Below, piece after piece: positions 1-8,270 of a stretch of 64,000 nucleotides of DNA (positions are counted from its first letter, which is position 1; each line of letters opens with the position of its first letter). The stretch covers positions 61,512-125,511 of the forward strand of contig CAMDHE010000001.1 of the NCBI GenBank assembly GCA_945898095.1, read 5' to 3'. The DNA is from Roseateles toxinivorans (GTDB lineage: Bacteria; Pseudomonadota; Gammaproteobacteria; Burkholderiales; Burkholderiaceae_C). The notes under the pieces were generated by a model. The model did no database searches and had not been told where the DNA came from. It worked only from the letters and a program-made list of their open reading frames with translations. The position numbers and the translations under genes were made by a program.

Positions 1-415
1 TGCATAGCGCTATCTGTGCAATCTCGAAAACTTCCCACTGCCTTCCAGTTTCTTATTCTTCAACTTTTTAAGTTGGTAGTCATAGTAGAGCAGCCATTTT
101 TCTGTGGACAAGTCTATTTTCTTCAATCTTGACAAGTACTTGCATGACCGAAAAGCCTGTGTGCCAGACCCTCTTGCTGCTGTCCGCGAAACGCTAACAA
201 GTTCTGAAAAGTTGCTTTGCCTGTGGATAAGCATGTAGTTGTAAAAAATTTATCCACAACTTTGTGCCTTGACAAAAAAAGTCAATCAAATGTGCAAATT
301 TTTAAAAAATCTGAACAAATTCGGGGAAAACACGAGGACTGATTGATTGAAATCGTCGATAAAGTGACGGTTTTATGACGTCAACCGGCCTATCAAATCC
401 GCCAGAAGGAAATGA
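1..415. other. AT-rich intergenic region with DnaA-box-like motifs
   Basis: This stretch has no convincing gene; the 74-codon minus ORF has no recognisable domain. It contains two perfect TTATCCACA sequences in opposite orientation (222-230 on the minus strand, 250-258 on the plus strand) and a one-mismatch copy at 103-111 (minus). There is also a small palindrome CAACTT-TTT-AAGTTG at 61-75 and A/T-rich sequence around 270-330. Such clusters occur at replication origins and at DnaA-regulated promoters. The neighbours seen here (GDSL lipase, OmpW) are not typical oriC flanks, but the left side is outside the window. Confidence 0.5.
222..258. promoter_or_regulatory. Inverted pair of consensus DnaA boxes
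   Basis: TGTGGATAA at 222-230 and TTATCCACA at 250-258 are exact matches to the DnaA box in opposite orientations, separated by 19 bp. A weaker copy, TGTGGACAA, lies at 103-111. The sequence match is direct; a role in initiation or transcription control is inference. Confidence 0.5.
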
Positions 416-1558
416 ATGATGAAAGATTTACAAACGAAATTTCTTGCGTTGGCAGTCAGCCTGATTGTTGCTGCTTGCGGAGGCGGCAGCACGGCCAACA
501 TCACGCCACTGACCAAAATCACAGCTGTCAAGGTCTTCGGCGACAGCCTGGCTGACTCGGGAACATTCGGTTTCAAGTTCACCGTTCAGGCGGTCGACGG
601 CCAGATATACCCCGAACGCGTGGCCGCCACTTACGGCCTCAGCTTGTGTAATTTCTATGTCTTCACCGGGACCACGTTCGCTGCCAACCCGAAGGCTGGA
701 TGCACCAACTATGCCATTGGCGGCGCGGTGATCAATAATTCCAGTCCGGTCAACCCACTCGGGATTCCAATTCAATTTGCCAACGCCGTTGCCGCAGGCA
801 ACTATGCGGCAACCGATCTTGCCTTGATCGATGGCGGCGGTAACGATGCTGCCGACCTGGTGGGGGCTTATCTGAAAGCTCCTTACGACGGCGGTGCCAG
901 CTTGGCCGCGCTGTTGGGTACCAAGCTGACACCAACGCAAGTTGGCACAGCTTTAGGAGGCGGCGCAGCGGGCATCGCCGCCGGTGGCGTCACTTATATG
1001 CAGGCGCTAGCGGATTATTTTTCCAACAGCATCAAGAGCAATGTGATTGGCAAGGGCGCAATGCAAGTCGCCATCCTGAACGTGCCGGGCATCACGAATA
1101 CCCCGCGCTTCCAGATGGTGCTGGATGGCATTGCTGCAGCCTATGGTGGTGGCACGGCGGGTGCTGCAGCAAGAGCGCAGTCAGATGCTTTGTTCAAGAG
1201 CTGGGTGGTTGCCTTCAACACACAGTTGAGTGCGAACTTTGCGAGCGAATCGAAGGTGGTGATCATTGATTTTTATACGGCCTTCAACGACCAAATTGCC
1301 GCGCCGGCGCAGTTCAGTTTAAGCAACGTCAAGACACCTGCCTGTCCGGTCGTTGGTTTGGGTTCGGATGGTCTGCCGGTTTACTCATTCCCAACCTGCA
1401 CTTCTGCCAGTTTGTCAGCCGCGATAACACCGGGGTCAACCGACCCCAATTGGTGGAAATCCTATGGCTTTGCTGACAGCTTTCACCCGACGCCCTATGG
1501 CCATCAACTGGTCGCTCAGCTGATTTCCAAATCCTTGGCCATCAAGGGCTGGCTGTAA
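416..1558 (+). CDS. SGNH/GDSL-family lipoprotein esterase
   Basis: A predicted secreted esterase/lipase of the GDSL (SGNH) family, 380 aa. The N-terminus is a lipoprotein signal with lipobox-like VAACGG near residue 20, so the protein is probably anchored in a membrane. Block I reads VFGDSLADSG with the nucleophile Ser near residue 42, a GGGND block III lies near residue 140, and the terminal Asp-x-x-His dyad is ADSFHPT near residue 360. AGAAGGA precedes the start with good spacing; ATG at 419 is an alternative. The next gene, an OmpW-like barrel, follows after 21 bp, suggesting co-transcription. The substrate cannot be told from the sequence. Confidence 0.85.
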   Translation: MMKDLQTKFLALAVSLIVAACGGGSTANITPLTKITAVKVFGDSLADSGTFGFKFTVQAVDGQIYPERVAATYGLSLCNFYVFTGTTFAANPKAGCTNYAIGGAVINNSSPVNPLGIPIQFANAVAAGNYAATDLALIDGGGNDAADLVGAYLKAPYDGGASLAALLGTKLTPTQVGTALGGGAAGIAAGGVTYMQALADYFSNSIKSNVIGKGAMQVAILNVPGITNTPRFQMVLDGIAAAYGGGTAGAAARAQSDALFKSWVVAFNTQLSANFASESKVVIIDFYTAFNDQIAAPAQFSLSNVKTPACPVVGLGSDGLPVYSFPTCTSASLSAAITPGSTDPNWWKSYGFADSFHPTPYGHQLVAQLISKSLAIKGWL

Positions 1559-1579
1559 AGCCAAGTTAAAGGAATACAT

Positions 1580-2248
1580 ATGAAAAACAACCTTCTTTGC
1601 ATCGCTGTTCTAACCCTCATCAGCACAGGCGCGGCACAGGCCCAATCAGCCGGCAGCTTTACCTTGCGCGGCGGTGCCACCTTGATCGCTCCACAGGTAT
1701 CGAGTGGCGATCTGAGCAGCCCCAGCTTTGCCGGCACCAAGATCAATGTGCTTGCTGCCAGCCAGGTCAGCGGCGGCATCAACTACATGCTGACCGACAA
1801 CATCGCGGTTGATTTGCCTCTGGGCATCCCATTCAAGCATCAGATCATCGGTGCCGGTGCAATCGACAACACCGGCAAGCTGGCCGATGTCGACGCCTTG
1901 CCAGTCACAATGTTGCTTCAGTACAAGGCAGGTTCGCCGACCAGCGACTTGCGCCCTTTTGTCGGCGTTGGTTTGACGATGGCGAAATTCTCCAACACAC
2001 GCAGCACGGCAGCCTTGACCGGCTTGACGGGCGGTACGCCAACGACACCGACAACGATGTCGATGAAGGATGCCAACGGTTCGACCTACCAACTCGGTGT
2101 TGCCGCCAGGTTGGGCGGACGCTGGACGCTGGATGTTTCAGCCACCAAGGTGATGTTGAAGACGATCGGCAAATTGTCGACCGGCCAGAGCATTGGGGTG
2201 ACCTTGAATCCGGTGGCATTTTCAGCCGGCCTCGGTTACACCTTCTGA
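1580..2248 (+). CDS. OmpW-family outer-membrane beta-barrel protein
   Basis: A 222-aa protein with a clear Sec signal peptide (cleavage after AAQAQ, around residue 22). Amphipathic strands follow, and the chain ends in a terminal aromatic (GLGYTF), the usual outer-membrane barrel signature. The pattern (signal, SAGSFTLRGGATLIAP, long variable loop, YQLGVAARLGGRWTLD) matches the OmpW family of small eight-stranded barrels. A Shine-Dalgarno AAAGGA precedes the ATG. It is probably co-transcribed with the GDSL lipoprotein upstream. OmpW proteins are thought to pass small hydrophobic molecules, which would suit a lipase partner, but that link is inference. Confidence 0.85.
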   Translation: MKNNLLCIAVLTLISTGAAQAQSAGSFTLRGGATLIAPQVSSGDLSSPSFAGTKINVLAASQVSGGINYMLTDNIAVDLPLGIPFKHQIIGAGAIDNTGKLADVDALPVTMLLQYKAGSPTSDLRPFVGVGLTMAKFSNTRSTAALTGLTGGTPTTPTTMSMKDANGSTYQLGVAARLGGRWTLDVSATKVMLKTIGKLSTGQSIGVTLNPVAFSAGLGYTF

Positions 2249-2260
2249 CAGACCACAAGT

Positions 2261-2282
2261 GTCGGCATCAATCGATGCCGAC
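2261..2282. terminator. Hairpin at the convergent ompW-like/queE ends
   Basis: GTCGGCATC and GATGCCGAC form a perfect 9-bp stem with a 4-nt loop between two convergent genes. The right arm lies inside the last codons of queE. It may act as a terminator for the + strand transcript; no long T-run follows, so strength is uncertain. Confidence 0.5.
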
Positions 2283-2912
2283 CACCTTGTGCATCTGAAT
2301 CGACAAGCGCCATTGCGGATGTTCCATGCAATAGGCGGCGGCTTCGCGGCGATGCTGAGTTCTCAGCACGCTGTCGAGGGGCTGTAAAAAGAAATGCTCG
2401 AAGGCCAGTTGTTCAAAACGTTCAGGCTTGGCCAGGAGCTGCGGGAAAACCAGTTTCAACTCATTCCCATGAGTCAGCACCAGCTCGGCATCAGCTTTCG
2501 GGCTGACGCAGATCCAGTCCAGCCCGACCGGCGCGGGCTGCGTGCCATTGGTTTCAACCGCGATCTCGAAGCCTTTGGCATGCAATGCGTCGATCAATGC
2601 CGAGTCGATCTGCAGCAACGGCTCACCGCCGGTGCAGACGACATAAGGCCGACCTAATTGCCCTTGGCTGTCCGACGGCCACAGCGCTGCGATCGCTCCG
2701 GCCAGTGATTTGGCATCAGCAAATTTGCCGCCTCCCTGTCCGTCGACACCGACAAAATCGGTATCGCAAAAACTGCAGACAGCTTCCGCGCGGTCCTGTT
2801 CGCGGCCGCTCCAGAGGTTGCAACCGGCGAAGCGGCAGAACACCGCCGCCCGTCCGGCTTGTGCGCCTTCGCCTTGCAGGGTGTAAAAAATTTCCTTGAC
2901 AGAATAAGTCAT
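2268..2912 (-). CDS. queE: 7-carboxy-7-deazaguanine synthase
   Basis: A radical-SAM enzyme that converts 6-carboxy-5,6,7,8-tetrahydropterin to 7-carboxy-7-deazaguanine in queuosine/preQ0 synthesis; 214 aa from the ATG chosen here (MTYSVKEIF). The ORF track start lies 20 codons upstream, inside queD. The N-terminal KEIFYTLQGEG motif is typical. The Fe-S cysteines read C-x14-C-x2-C (CNLW...CSFCDTDF) rather than the usual C-x3-C-x2-C, as known for Burkholderia-type QueE. The SAM-binding TGGEPLLQ motif and the VETNGT motif are present. It lies 8 bp after queD, so the two are an operon. Confidence 0.95.
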   Translation of the reverse strand: MTYSVKEIFYTLQGEGAQAGRAAVFCRFAGCNLWSGREQDRAEAVCSFCDTDFVGVDGQGGGKFADAKSLAGAIAALWPSDSQGQLGRPYVVCTGGEPLLQIDSALIDALHAKGFEIAVETNGTQPAPVGLDWICVSPKADAELVLTHGNELKLVFPQLLAKPERFEQLAFEHFFLQPLDSVLRTQHRREAAAYCMEHPQWRLSIQMHKVVGID

Positions 2913-2920
2913 CTTTGGCC

Positions 2921-4027
2921 TTAAACCGGGATCACTGGCCCATCGGTGTTTTCGCTCACTATCGCTCCACATCCCCGTGTTTCGTAAATATCTATGCGAT
3001 CGAGCGGGGGCAGCACCCGCCGCGCCTTGGCCAGCACCCAGGCCGCCAGGCTGGCATTGTCGCCATCAATCAGGTCGGCGATCTCGTACAGCGGTCGATG
3101 GTCGATCGCCTTGAAGATCGGATCGAACAGGGTTTTGACATCGCCGAAGTCGACTGTCCAGCCCATCAATTGGTCGAGCGCTGCGCTCAGATGCAGGCGC
3201 AAGGTGTAGGTGTGCCCGTGGACGCCGCCGAGCAGATTGCCTGCCGGCGCATGCTTGAGCATTGTCGCGCTATCCAGCGTCAACTCCTTCCAGATGCGGT
3301 AACGGCTGCCGTCGTAATTGGCGCCGCAGCTGCCGGTCTCGTACACGGTGATCCACGACAGTTCGGGCAGTTGGGGTTGCAATCTTTGCCACAGCCAGGA
3401 CGACATCAGCTCGCTGGTCGGGTTCTCAAGACCTTCGATTTCGTTCAGGCAATGGTAGTTGAGCAGGATCTGCAGCGGCGCCCAGATCTCGTCGAGATGG
3501 TCATAGTCGATGCTGATGTCGCGCTCGCCAAGGTCCTGATTCGCGTGGATGATGACCTCGAAACCATGGCCATGCATGCGGCCGCATTTATGCCCCAGCG
3601 GCACATTGGGCAGTTGGTGAGCGGCCTGGAAGCGGTAGCGCCGCCAGACATGGGCCATGCCATCGGCGTCGAGATCGACGCCTGAATGCTGGGTACTCTG
3701 CACGCCGACCTGCTGGATGCCCGGCACTTCAAACTCGGTCTCGAGGCGCTGACGGATCCAGCGCGCGATGTTCTCGTCGGTCGGTTGTTCGATCTGGTGG
3801 TTCAGCAACGCATGGTCGAGCGGCGCCACGCAGACTTCCAGGCGCCGTCGCAACTCCTCGACTTCAGCACCGGGGAATGGTGCCCAGTCTTGCGGCAGCA
3901 TTGCGCGCACGGTGGTGAAGTAGCTGTGGCCATGCAGATCGCGGCTGCGATGACCGGGCGGCAGCGCAGGGATCTGGCAGGCCGATTCGAAGCCGCATGA
4001 GGCAGCATAAATTGTCTGGGTATGCAT
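2921..4027 (-). CDS. queD: Three-domain 6-carboxytetrahydropterin synthase
   Basis: QueD makes 6-carboxytetrahydropterin from dihydroneopterin triphosphate. Family members are usually one domain of about 120-150 aa, but this chain has 368 aa and three PTPS-like repeats. Repeat 2 (about 128-245) is complete: zinc His137 (FQAAH), His152 and His154 (MHGHGF) and the catalytic Cys148 (HKCGR). Repeat 1 (about 7-110) keeps LHGHSY but has Cys17 in place of the first zinc His and Ser28 where the catalytic Cys should be. Repeat 3 (about 248-368) keeps VHGHTY but has Thr in place of the first His and no catalytic Cys. I infer one active domain and two structural ones. queE follows directly. Confidence 0.9.
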   Translation of the reverse strand: MHTQTIYAASCGFESACQIPALPPGHRSRDLHGHSYFTTVRAMLPQDWAPFPGAEVEELRRRLEVCVAPLDHALLNHQIEQPTDENIARWIRQRLETEFEVPGIQQVGVQSTQHSGVDLDADGMAHVWRRYRFQAAHQLPNVPLGHKCGRMHGHGFEVIIHANQDLGERDISIDYDHLDEIWAPLQILLNYHCLNEIEGLENPTSELMSSWLWQRLQPQLPELSWITVYETGSCGANYDGSRYRIWKELTLDSATMLKHAPAGNLLGGVHGHTYTLRLHLSAALDQLMGWTVDFGDVKTLFDPIFKAIDHRPLYEIADLIDGDNASLAAWVLAKARRVLPPLDRIDIYETRGCGAIVSENTDGPVIPV

Positions 4028-4045
4028 CAGTCAAAGCGCGCCGAT

Positions 4046-6289
4046 TCAGCGGCGGCCCCTTGTTTGCGAGAGTGGTTTCTTGCCCTTCAGATGGCGCTCG
4101 ATGCCGTCGTTGAGGCGGCCACGCAGGTCGACGACCGCCGCCAGATGGCCGTAAACGCCGGGGAAACGCAGATCCAGCCAGAGCCATAGGGTGCAGCTGC
4201 GCAGGGCCTGCTCCATCCGGTCGAGCCGGCTATGTTCGTCGACTTCCTGCAGGAACCAGGGCGCTCCGACTGAGCCGGTCAGCGCATGGCGACTGGCCCA
4301 GTCGAGATATTCCTGCACCTGCGAATCGGTGCGTGTGTCGACCGGCGCTTGGGCGTAGATGAAGCGCATCTTCAGCGACAGGCTGCCAGCTGCGCGGTCG
4401 AGGCGGTCGGCCAGCTCGAGCATCTGCTCCAGCTCAGCCACTTCGAAATGCGCATCGTCGAGGCGCAACTGGTCCATGAAAACATCGAGCACCGCGCGCA
4501 GCCGGCTCAGCCCCAGGCGCGAGGCGATCGTGTCGATATGCCACCAGTTCGGCGCCACCGCGGCCTTGAACTCGCGCGGAGCACGCGGCGATTTCGGCAA
4601 CAGCTCTTTCAAGGTTCTGGCCGCCGAGGGTTCGGCTTCGCGCAGCACGCCGACAAAGCCTTCATCATGCATGCCGTAGCGCCCGGCGCGCCCGGCAATC
4701 TGGTGCACCTCGGAGACGCTCAGTACGCGGTCTTCGAGACCATCGAACTTGGTCATGGTGCTGAACAGCACACGCCGGATCGGCAGATTCAAGCCCATCC
4801 CGATCGCATCGGTCGCTACCAGAATATGGCTCGCGCCCTGGGCAAAGCGCTCGGCTTCGCGCCGCCTCACTTCGGGCGGCAAGGCGCCATAGATCACCGA
4901 GACCGGATGACCGGCTGAATCGATCTGGTCGCGCAGCATCAGCACTTCGCGGCGGCTGAAAGCAACCACCGCATCGCCATGCTTGAGCATCGCGATCGGC
5001 ACTGCGGCCGGCAGCAATTGCACCTCCTGCTTGCGATCGAAATGCCGCACCGTGCAGCGCTCGCCGCACAGCCCCAGCAGGTTCTCGATCGCCGGCACCG
5101 CATAGGCCGAGCAGATGATGATCAGCTCGTTGGCCGGCACGGCCACGATCGCTTGCGTCCAGGCCCAGCCCCGGTACATGTCGAAGAGCATCTGCGCCTC
5201 GTCGATCACCGCCACATCGATCGCCTTGCTGGTGTTGACCATCTCGATCGTGCTCGAGACCACGCGCGCGGCCTCCGCCGGCACGTTTTCTTCGCCGGTC
5301 AGCAGCGAACAGGGCACGCCGCGCCCGACCAGGCGGTCGCGCCCCTCCAGGGCCAGCAAGCGCAGCGGCGCCAGATAAGCACCGTCATGGGCTTGCGCGA
5401 GCCGCTCGAAAGCCGCATGGGTCTTGCCGCTGTTCGGTGGGCCGACAAACAGCGTCACCGTGCGTTGCAAATGCCTTGCTGCCGGAAAGGTATCGGGGTA
5501 GCCCTGAAAGGCCAGTTCGCTGTTCAAGCCGGCCAGCATGTCGAGTTCGGCGACGCGATTTTCCCAACGATCCTGGGCCCGCGTACAGGCCGCTTTCAGC
5601 TCGGGGAAGGCCTGCGGCGTCGCGCATTCGACCTGCAATCGCGGCAGCAAGGATTCGAGATGTTCGACATGCCCGGAAGCGCTGCGCGCCAGCAGCAACT
5701 CCAGATGCTCGAGCAGTTCCTGGGCCTGTGCAAAAGCCGGTGCCGGCCCGACCGCGGCTTGTAGCGCTGCGAGGTCGCCATTGCGATAGAAATCCCAGAT
5801 GGCCGCATCGTCGACGGCGACGCGGAAAGCGATTGCCAACTGCCAACCCGGCTGCGACAGCTGCAAGGTATGGCTGCACAAACGTTGCCAGACCTTGCCC
5901 GCACGCGTCAGCCCGAGCGTTTCCAATTGAGCGCTGCGTTCTTGCATCAGCGCACGCACGGTCGGTGCGTTGCCCACCGCGTCGAGGTGGACCAAGGCGT
6001 TTGCCATCAAGCGGGGTTCGATCCAGCGGCTCGGGCGTGAGCCGGCGACGGCTTTTTGCAGCAGGATCAAACCTTGCTGATCGAGCTGATCTTCCTTGCC
6101 CTGTTCACCGGCAAAGTCGACCGGTGTGGTCACCTGCGGCAACTGGTAGGCGGACTGCCTGATGCGCAGCAATTGTTCGGGCCCGATGTCGGCCGGCATG
6201 CGGCTCTGATGGCGGGAAATGGGCAACGTCGGCGACGCTGCGACTGTCTTGATGATATGGGGCACCTTGAGAGTTGACCACAGGTTCAT
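4046..6289 (-). CDS. Suv3-like DExH/D-box RNA helicase
   Basis: A superfamily 2 helicase of about 747 aa. The P-loop is FVGPPNSGKTHAAF, motif II is IDEAQMLFD (DEAQ rather than DEAD), and a C-terminal helicase domain carries ATDAIGMGLNLPI and HQIAGRAGRYG. This set and order resemble Suv3, the mitochondrial RNA-degradosome helicase and its bacterial relatives. The first roughly 280 residues have no motif I recognise. The ORF track start overlaps the upstream ABC ATPase gene, so I chose ATG 6289; ATG 6199 is another option. Eighteen bases separate it from queD, so read-through is likely. Its RNA substrate is unknown. Confidence 0.8.
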   Translation of the reverse strand: MNLWSTLKVPHIIKTVAASPTLPISRHQSRMPADIGPEQLLRIRQSAYQLPQVTTPVDFAGEQGKEDQLDQQGLILLQKAVAGSRPSRWIEPRLMANALVHLDAVGNAPTVRALMQERSAQLETLGLTRAGKVWQRLCSHTLQLSQPGWQLAIAFRVAVDDAAIWDFYRNGDLAALQAAVGPAPAFAQAQELLEHLELLLARSASGHVEHLESLLPRLQVECATPQAFPELKAACTRAQDRWENRVAELDMLAGLNSELAFQGYPDTFPAARHLQRTVTLFVGPPNSGKTHAAFERLAQAHDGAYLAPLRLLALEGRDRLVGRGVPCSLLTGEENVPAEAARVVSSTIEMVNTSKAIDVAVIDEAQMLFDMYRGWAWTQAIVAVPANELIIICSAYAVPAIENLLGLCGERCTVRHFDRKQEVQLLPAAVPIAMLKHGDAVVAFSRREVLMLRDQIDSAGHPVSVIYGALPPEVRRREAERFAQGASHILVATDAIGMGLNLPIRRVLFSTMTKFDGLEDRVLSVSEVHQIAGRAGRYGMHDEGFVGVLREAEPSAARTLKELLPKSPRAPREFKAAVAPNWWHIDTIASRLGLSRLRAVLDVFMDQLRLDDAHFEVAELEQMLELADRLDRAAGSLSLKMRFIYAQAPVDTRTDSQVQEYLDWASRHALTGSVGAPWFLQEVDEHSRLDRMEQALRSCTLWLWLDLRFPGVYGHLAAVVDLRGRLNDGIERHLKGKKPLSQTRGRR

Positions 6290-6335
6290 GACCCGATCAA
6301 AACCTCTGGCTGCAGCTCGCGTTCTGCGGCAGATT

Positions 6336-7403
6336 TCAACCGACGCGATGGCCCTTTGCCGCATCGAACAGATGGGCGGCGGCGGCAGGCCAGTTCAGCA
6401 TCACCGGGTCGCCAACGCGCTGCATGACCTTGCCGGGCACGCGGGCAGTCAACAGGCCCAGCGCGGTCTCGACCTTGACATAGGTTTCCGGGCCGGTCGG
6501 CTCGAGCATGCTCAAGCGCCCTGCCAGGCAGCCCTGGTCGGACAGCGCGATGTCTTCGGGCCGGATGCCATAACTGAACGAGGTGCCGGAACTGGCGCTG
6601 ATCGCGGCGCTTTGGGTTTCATCCAGCGGCAACTGTTGTTGATGGCAAACCAGCCCAGCGCCGCTGCGCGAGGCTTCGATGAAGTTCATTGAGGGCGAGC
6701 CGATGAATTCGGCGACGAAACGGTTCGCCGGTCTTGCATAAATGTCGTCAGGCGAGCCGAGTTGCTGGACGCAGCCGTCCTTCATTACCGCAACCCGGTC
6801 GCCCAGCGTCATGGCCTCGACCTGATCATGGGTGACATAGACGGTTGTCGTCCTGGTGCGCTGGTGCAGCAGCTTGATTTCAGCGCGCATTTCAACTCTC
6901 AATTTGGCGTCGAGGTTGGACAGCGGCTCGTCGAAAAGGAAGAGCGAAGGGTCCCGCGCCAACGCCCGCCCCATCGCCACGCGCTGGCGCTGTCCACCTG
7001 ACAACTGACCCGGCTTGCGATCGAGTAAATGCGTGATCTGCAGCATCGCTGCGACCCGCTGCACCGCGGCTTCGCGCTGCGGCTTTGGCACTTTGCGCAT
7101 TTCCAGCGCGAAAGCAATGTTCCCGGCCACGCTCATGTTCGGATACAGCGCATAACTCTGGAACACCATCGCGATGTCGCGGTCGCGGCTGGGCAGGAAA
7201 GTGACATCGCGATCGGCCATATGGATGCTGCCCGAGCTTGGCGTTTCCAGCCCGGCGATCATGTTCAGCAGCGTGCTCTTGCCGCAACCCGAGGGGCCGA
7301 CCAGGATCAGGAATTCACCGGCCTCGACCTCGATGTCTATGCCCTTGAGCACTTCGACGGCGCCGAAGGTCTTGCGGATCTGGCGGATTGAAACTGCGCC
7401 CAT
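6336..7403 (-). CDS. Sugar ABC importer ATPase (MalK/UgpC type)
   Basis: The ATPase of the first carbohydrate importer, 355 aa. Visible motifs are Walker [10 protein letters not shown], the Q-loop FQSYALYP, signature [15 protein letters not shown], Walker [14 protein letters not shown] and the H-loop VYVTHDQ. A C-terminal OB/TOBE regulatory domain of the MalK/UgpC kind covers about residues 235-355. It follows the permease genes by 6 bp and completes the unit SBP-permease-permease-ATPase. A second, separate ATPase of the same type is encoded at 12994-14055, so each importer seems to have its own motor. Confidence 0.93.
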   Translation of the reverse strand: MGAVSIRQIRKTFGAVEVLKGIDIEVEAGEFLILVGPSGCGKSTLLNMIAGLETPSSGSIHMADRDVTFLPSRDRDIAMVFQSYALYPNMSVAGNIAFALEMRKVPKPQREAAVQRVAAMLQITHLLDRKPGQLSGGQRQRVAMGRALARDPSLFLFDEPLSNLDAKLRVEMRAEIKLLHQRTRTTTVYVTHDQVEAMTLGDRVAVMKDGCVQQLGSPDDIYARPANRFVAEFIGSPSMNFIEASRSGAGLVCHQQQLPLDETQSAAISASSGTSFSYGIRPEDIALSDQGCLAGRLSMLEPTGPETYVKVETALGLLTARVPGKVMQRVGDPVMLNWPAAAAHLFDAAKGHRVG

Positions 7404-7409
7404 TGATGT

Positions 7410-8270
7410 TCAGCCCTTTACTGCGCCGGCTGTCAGGCCGCGCACAAAATATTTGCCTGCCAGCGCATAGACGATCAGCGTCGGCAGCGCTGCGATCATG
7501 GCGGCGGCCATGTCGACGTTGTATTCCTTCACCGAACTCGAGGTGTTGGCCAGATTGTTCAGGCCCACGGTGATTGGCTTGCTGTCGGCCCCCGAGAACA
7601 CCACGCCGTAGAGAAAATCGTTCCACACATTGGTGAATTGCCAGATCAGCGTGACGACCAGAATCGGTGCCGACAAGGGCAGCATGATGCGGGTGAAGAT
7701 CTGCCAGAACGAAGCGCCGTCGAGCGTGGCTGCCTTGACGAGTTCATTGGGCAGGCCGGCGTAGTAATTGCGGAAGAACAGCGTCGTCGAAGGAATGCCG
7801 GCGATCACATGGACGACGATCAAACCCCAGATCGAACTGGCCAGCCCGAACCAGCCGAGCACCTGACTCATCGGCAGCAGCACCACCTGCATCGGCATGA
7901 AGACACCGAACAACATCAGCGCGAACATCAACTCGCTGCCACGAAAACGCCATTGGGTCAGCACATAGCCGTTGACCGCGCCGATGGCAGTCGAGATTGC
8001 TACCGCCGGCAGCACCATCAAGACCGAGTTCATGAAGAAGGGCTGCAAACCGCCGCAATCGGTGCCGGTGCAAGCGCTTGACCAGGCCTTGGACCAGGCG
8101 GCGAAGCCGGGCTTGACCGGCAGCGCCACCAGGCTGCTGTTGCGGATCTCGTCCATGTCTTTGAGCGAGGCGCACAACATCACATAAAGCGGCGTCAAAA
8201 AGAACACCGCAAAGGCCAGCAGCAAGGCCAGCAGCAGCAAACGTTGCAGACCGAACCGGTGACGGGTCAT
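7410..8270 (-). CDS. Sugar ABC importer permease (MalG type)
   Basis: An inner-membrane permease of 286 aa with six predicted membrane spans. The EAA loop (ELVKAATLDGASFWQIFTRI) contacts the ATPase. It belongs to the MalG/GtsC-like family of carbohydrate uptake permeases (CUT1). It overlaps the upstream permease gene by 4 nt (ATGA), so the two are translated together. With the glucose/mannose-type binding protein upstream, the expected cargo is glucose or short gluco-oligosaccharides. The exact sugar is inference. Confidence 0.9.
   Translation of the reverse strand: MTRHRFGLQRLLLLALLLAFAVFFLTPLYVMLCASLKDMDEIRNSSLVALPVKPGFAAWSKAWSSACTGTDCGGLQPFFMNSVLMVLPAVAISTAIGAVNGYVLTQWRFRGSELMFALMLFGVFMPMQVVLLPMSQVLGWFGLASSIWGLIVVHVIAGIPSTTLFFRNYYAGLPNELVKAATLDGASFWQIFTRIMLPLSAPILVVTLIWQFTNVWNDFLYGVVFSGADSKPITVGLNNLANTSSSVKEYNVDMAAAMIAALPTLIVYALAGKYFVRGLTAGAVKG

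Noticed and set aside
10-234. Minus-strand 74-codon ORF at the left edge
   Set aside because: No domain or Shine-Dalgarno, and it overlaps the DnaA-box cluster.
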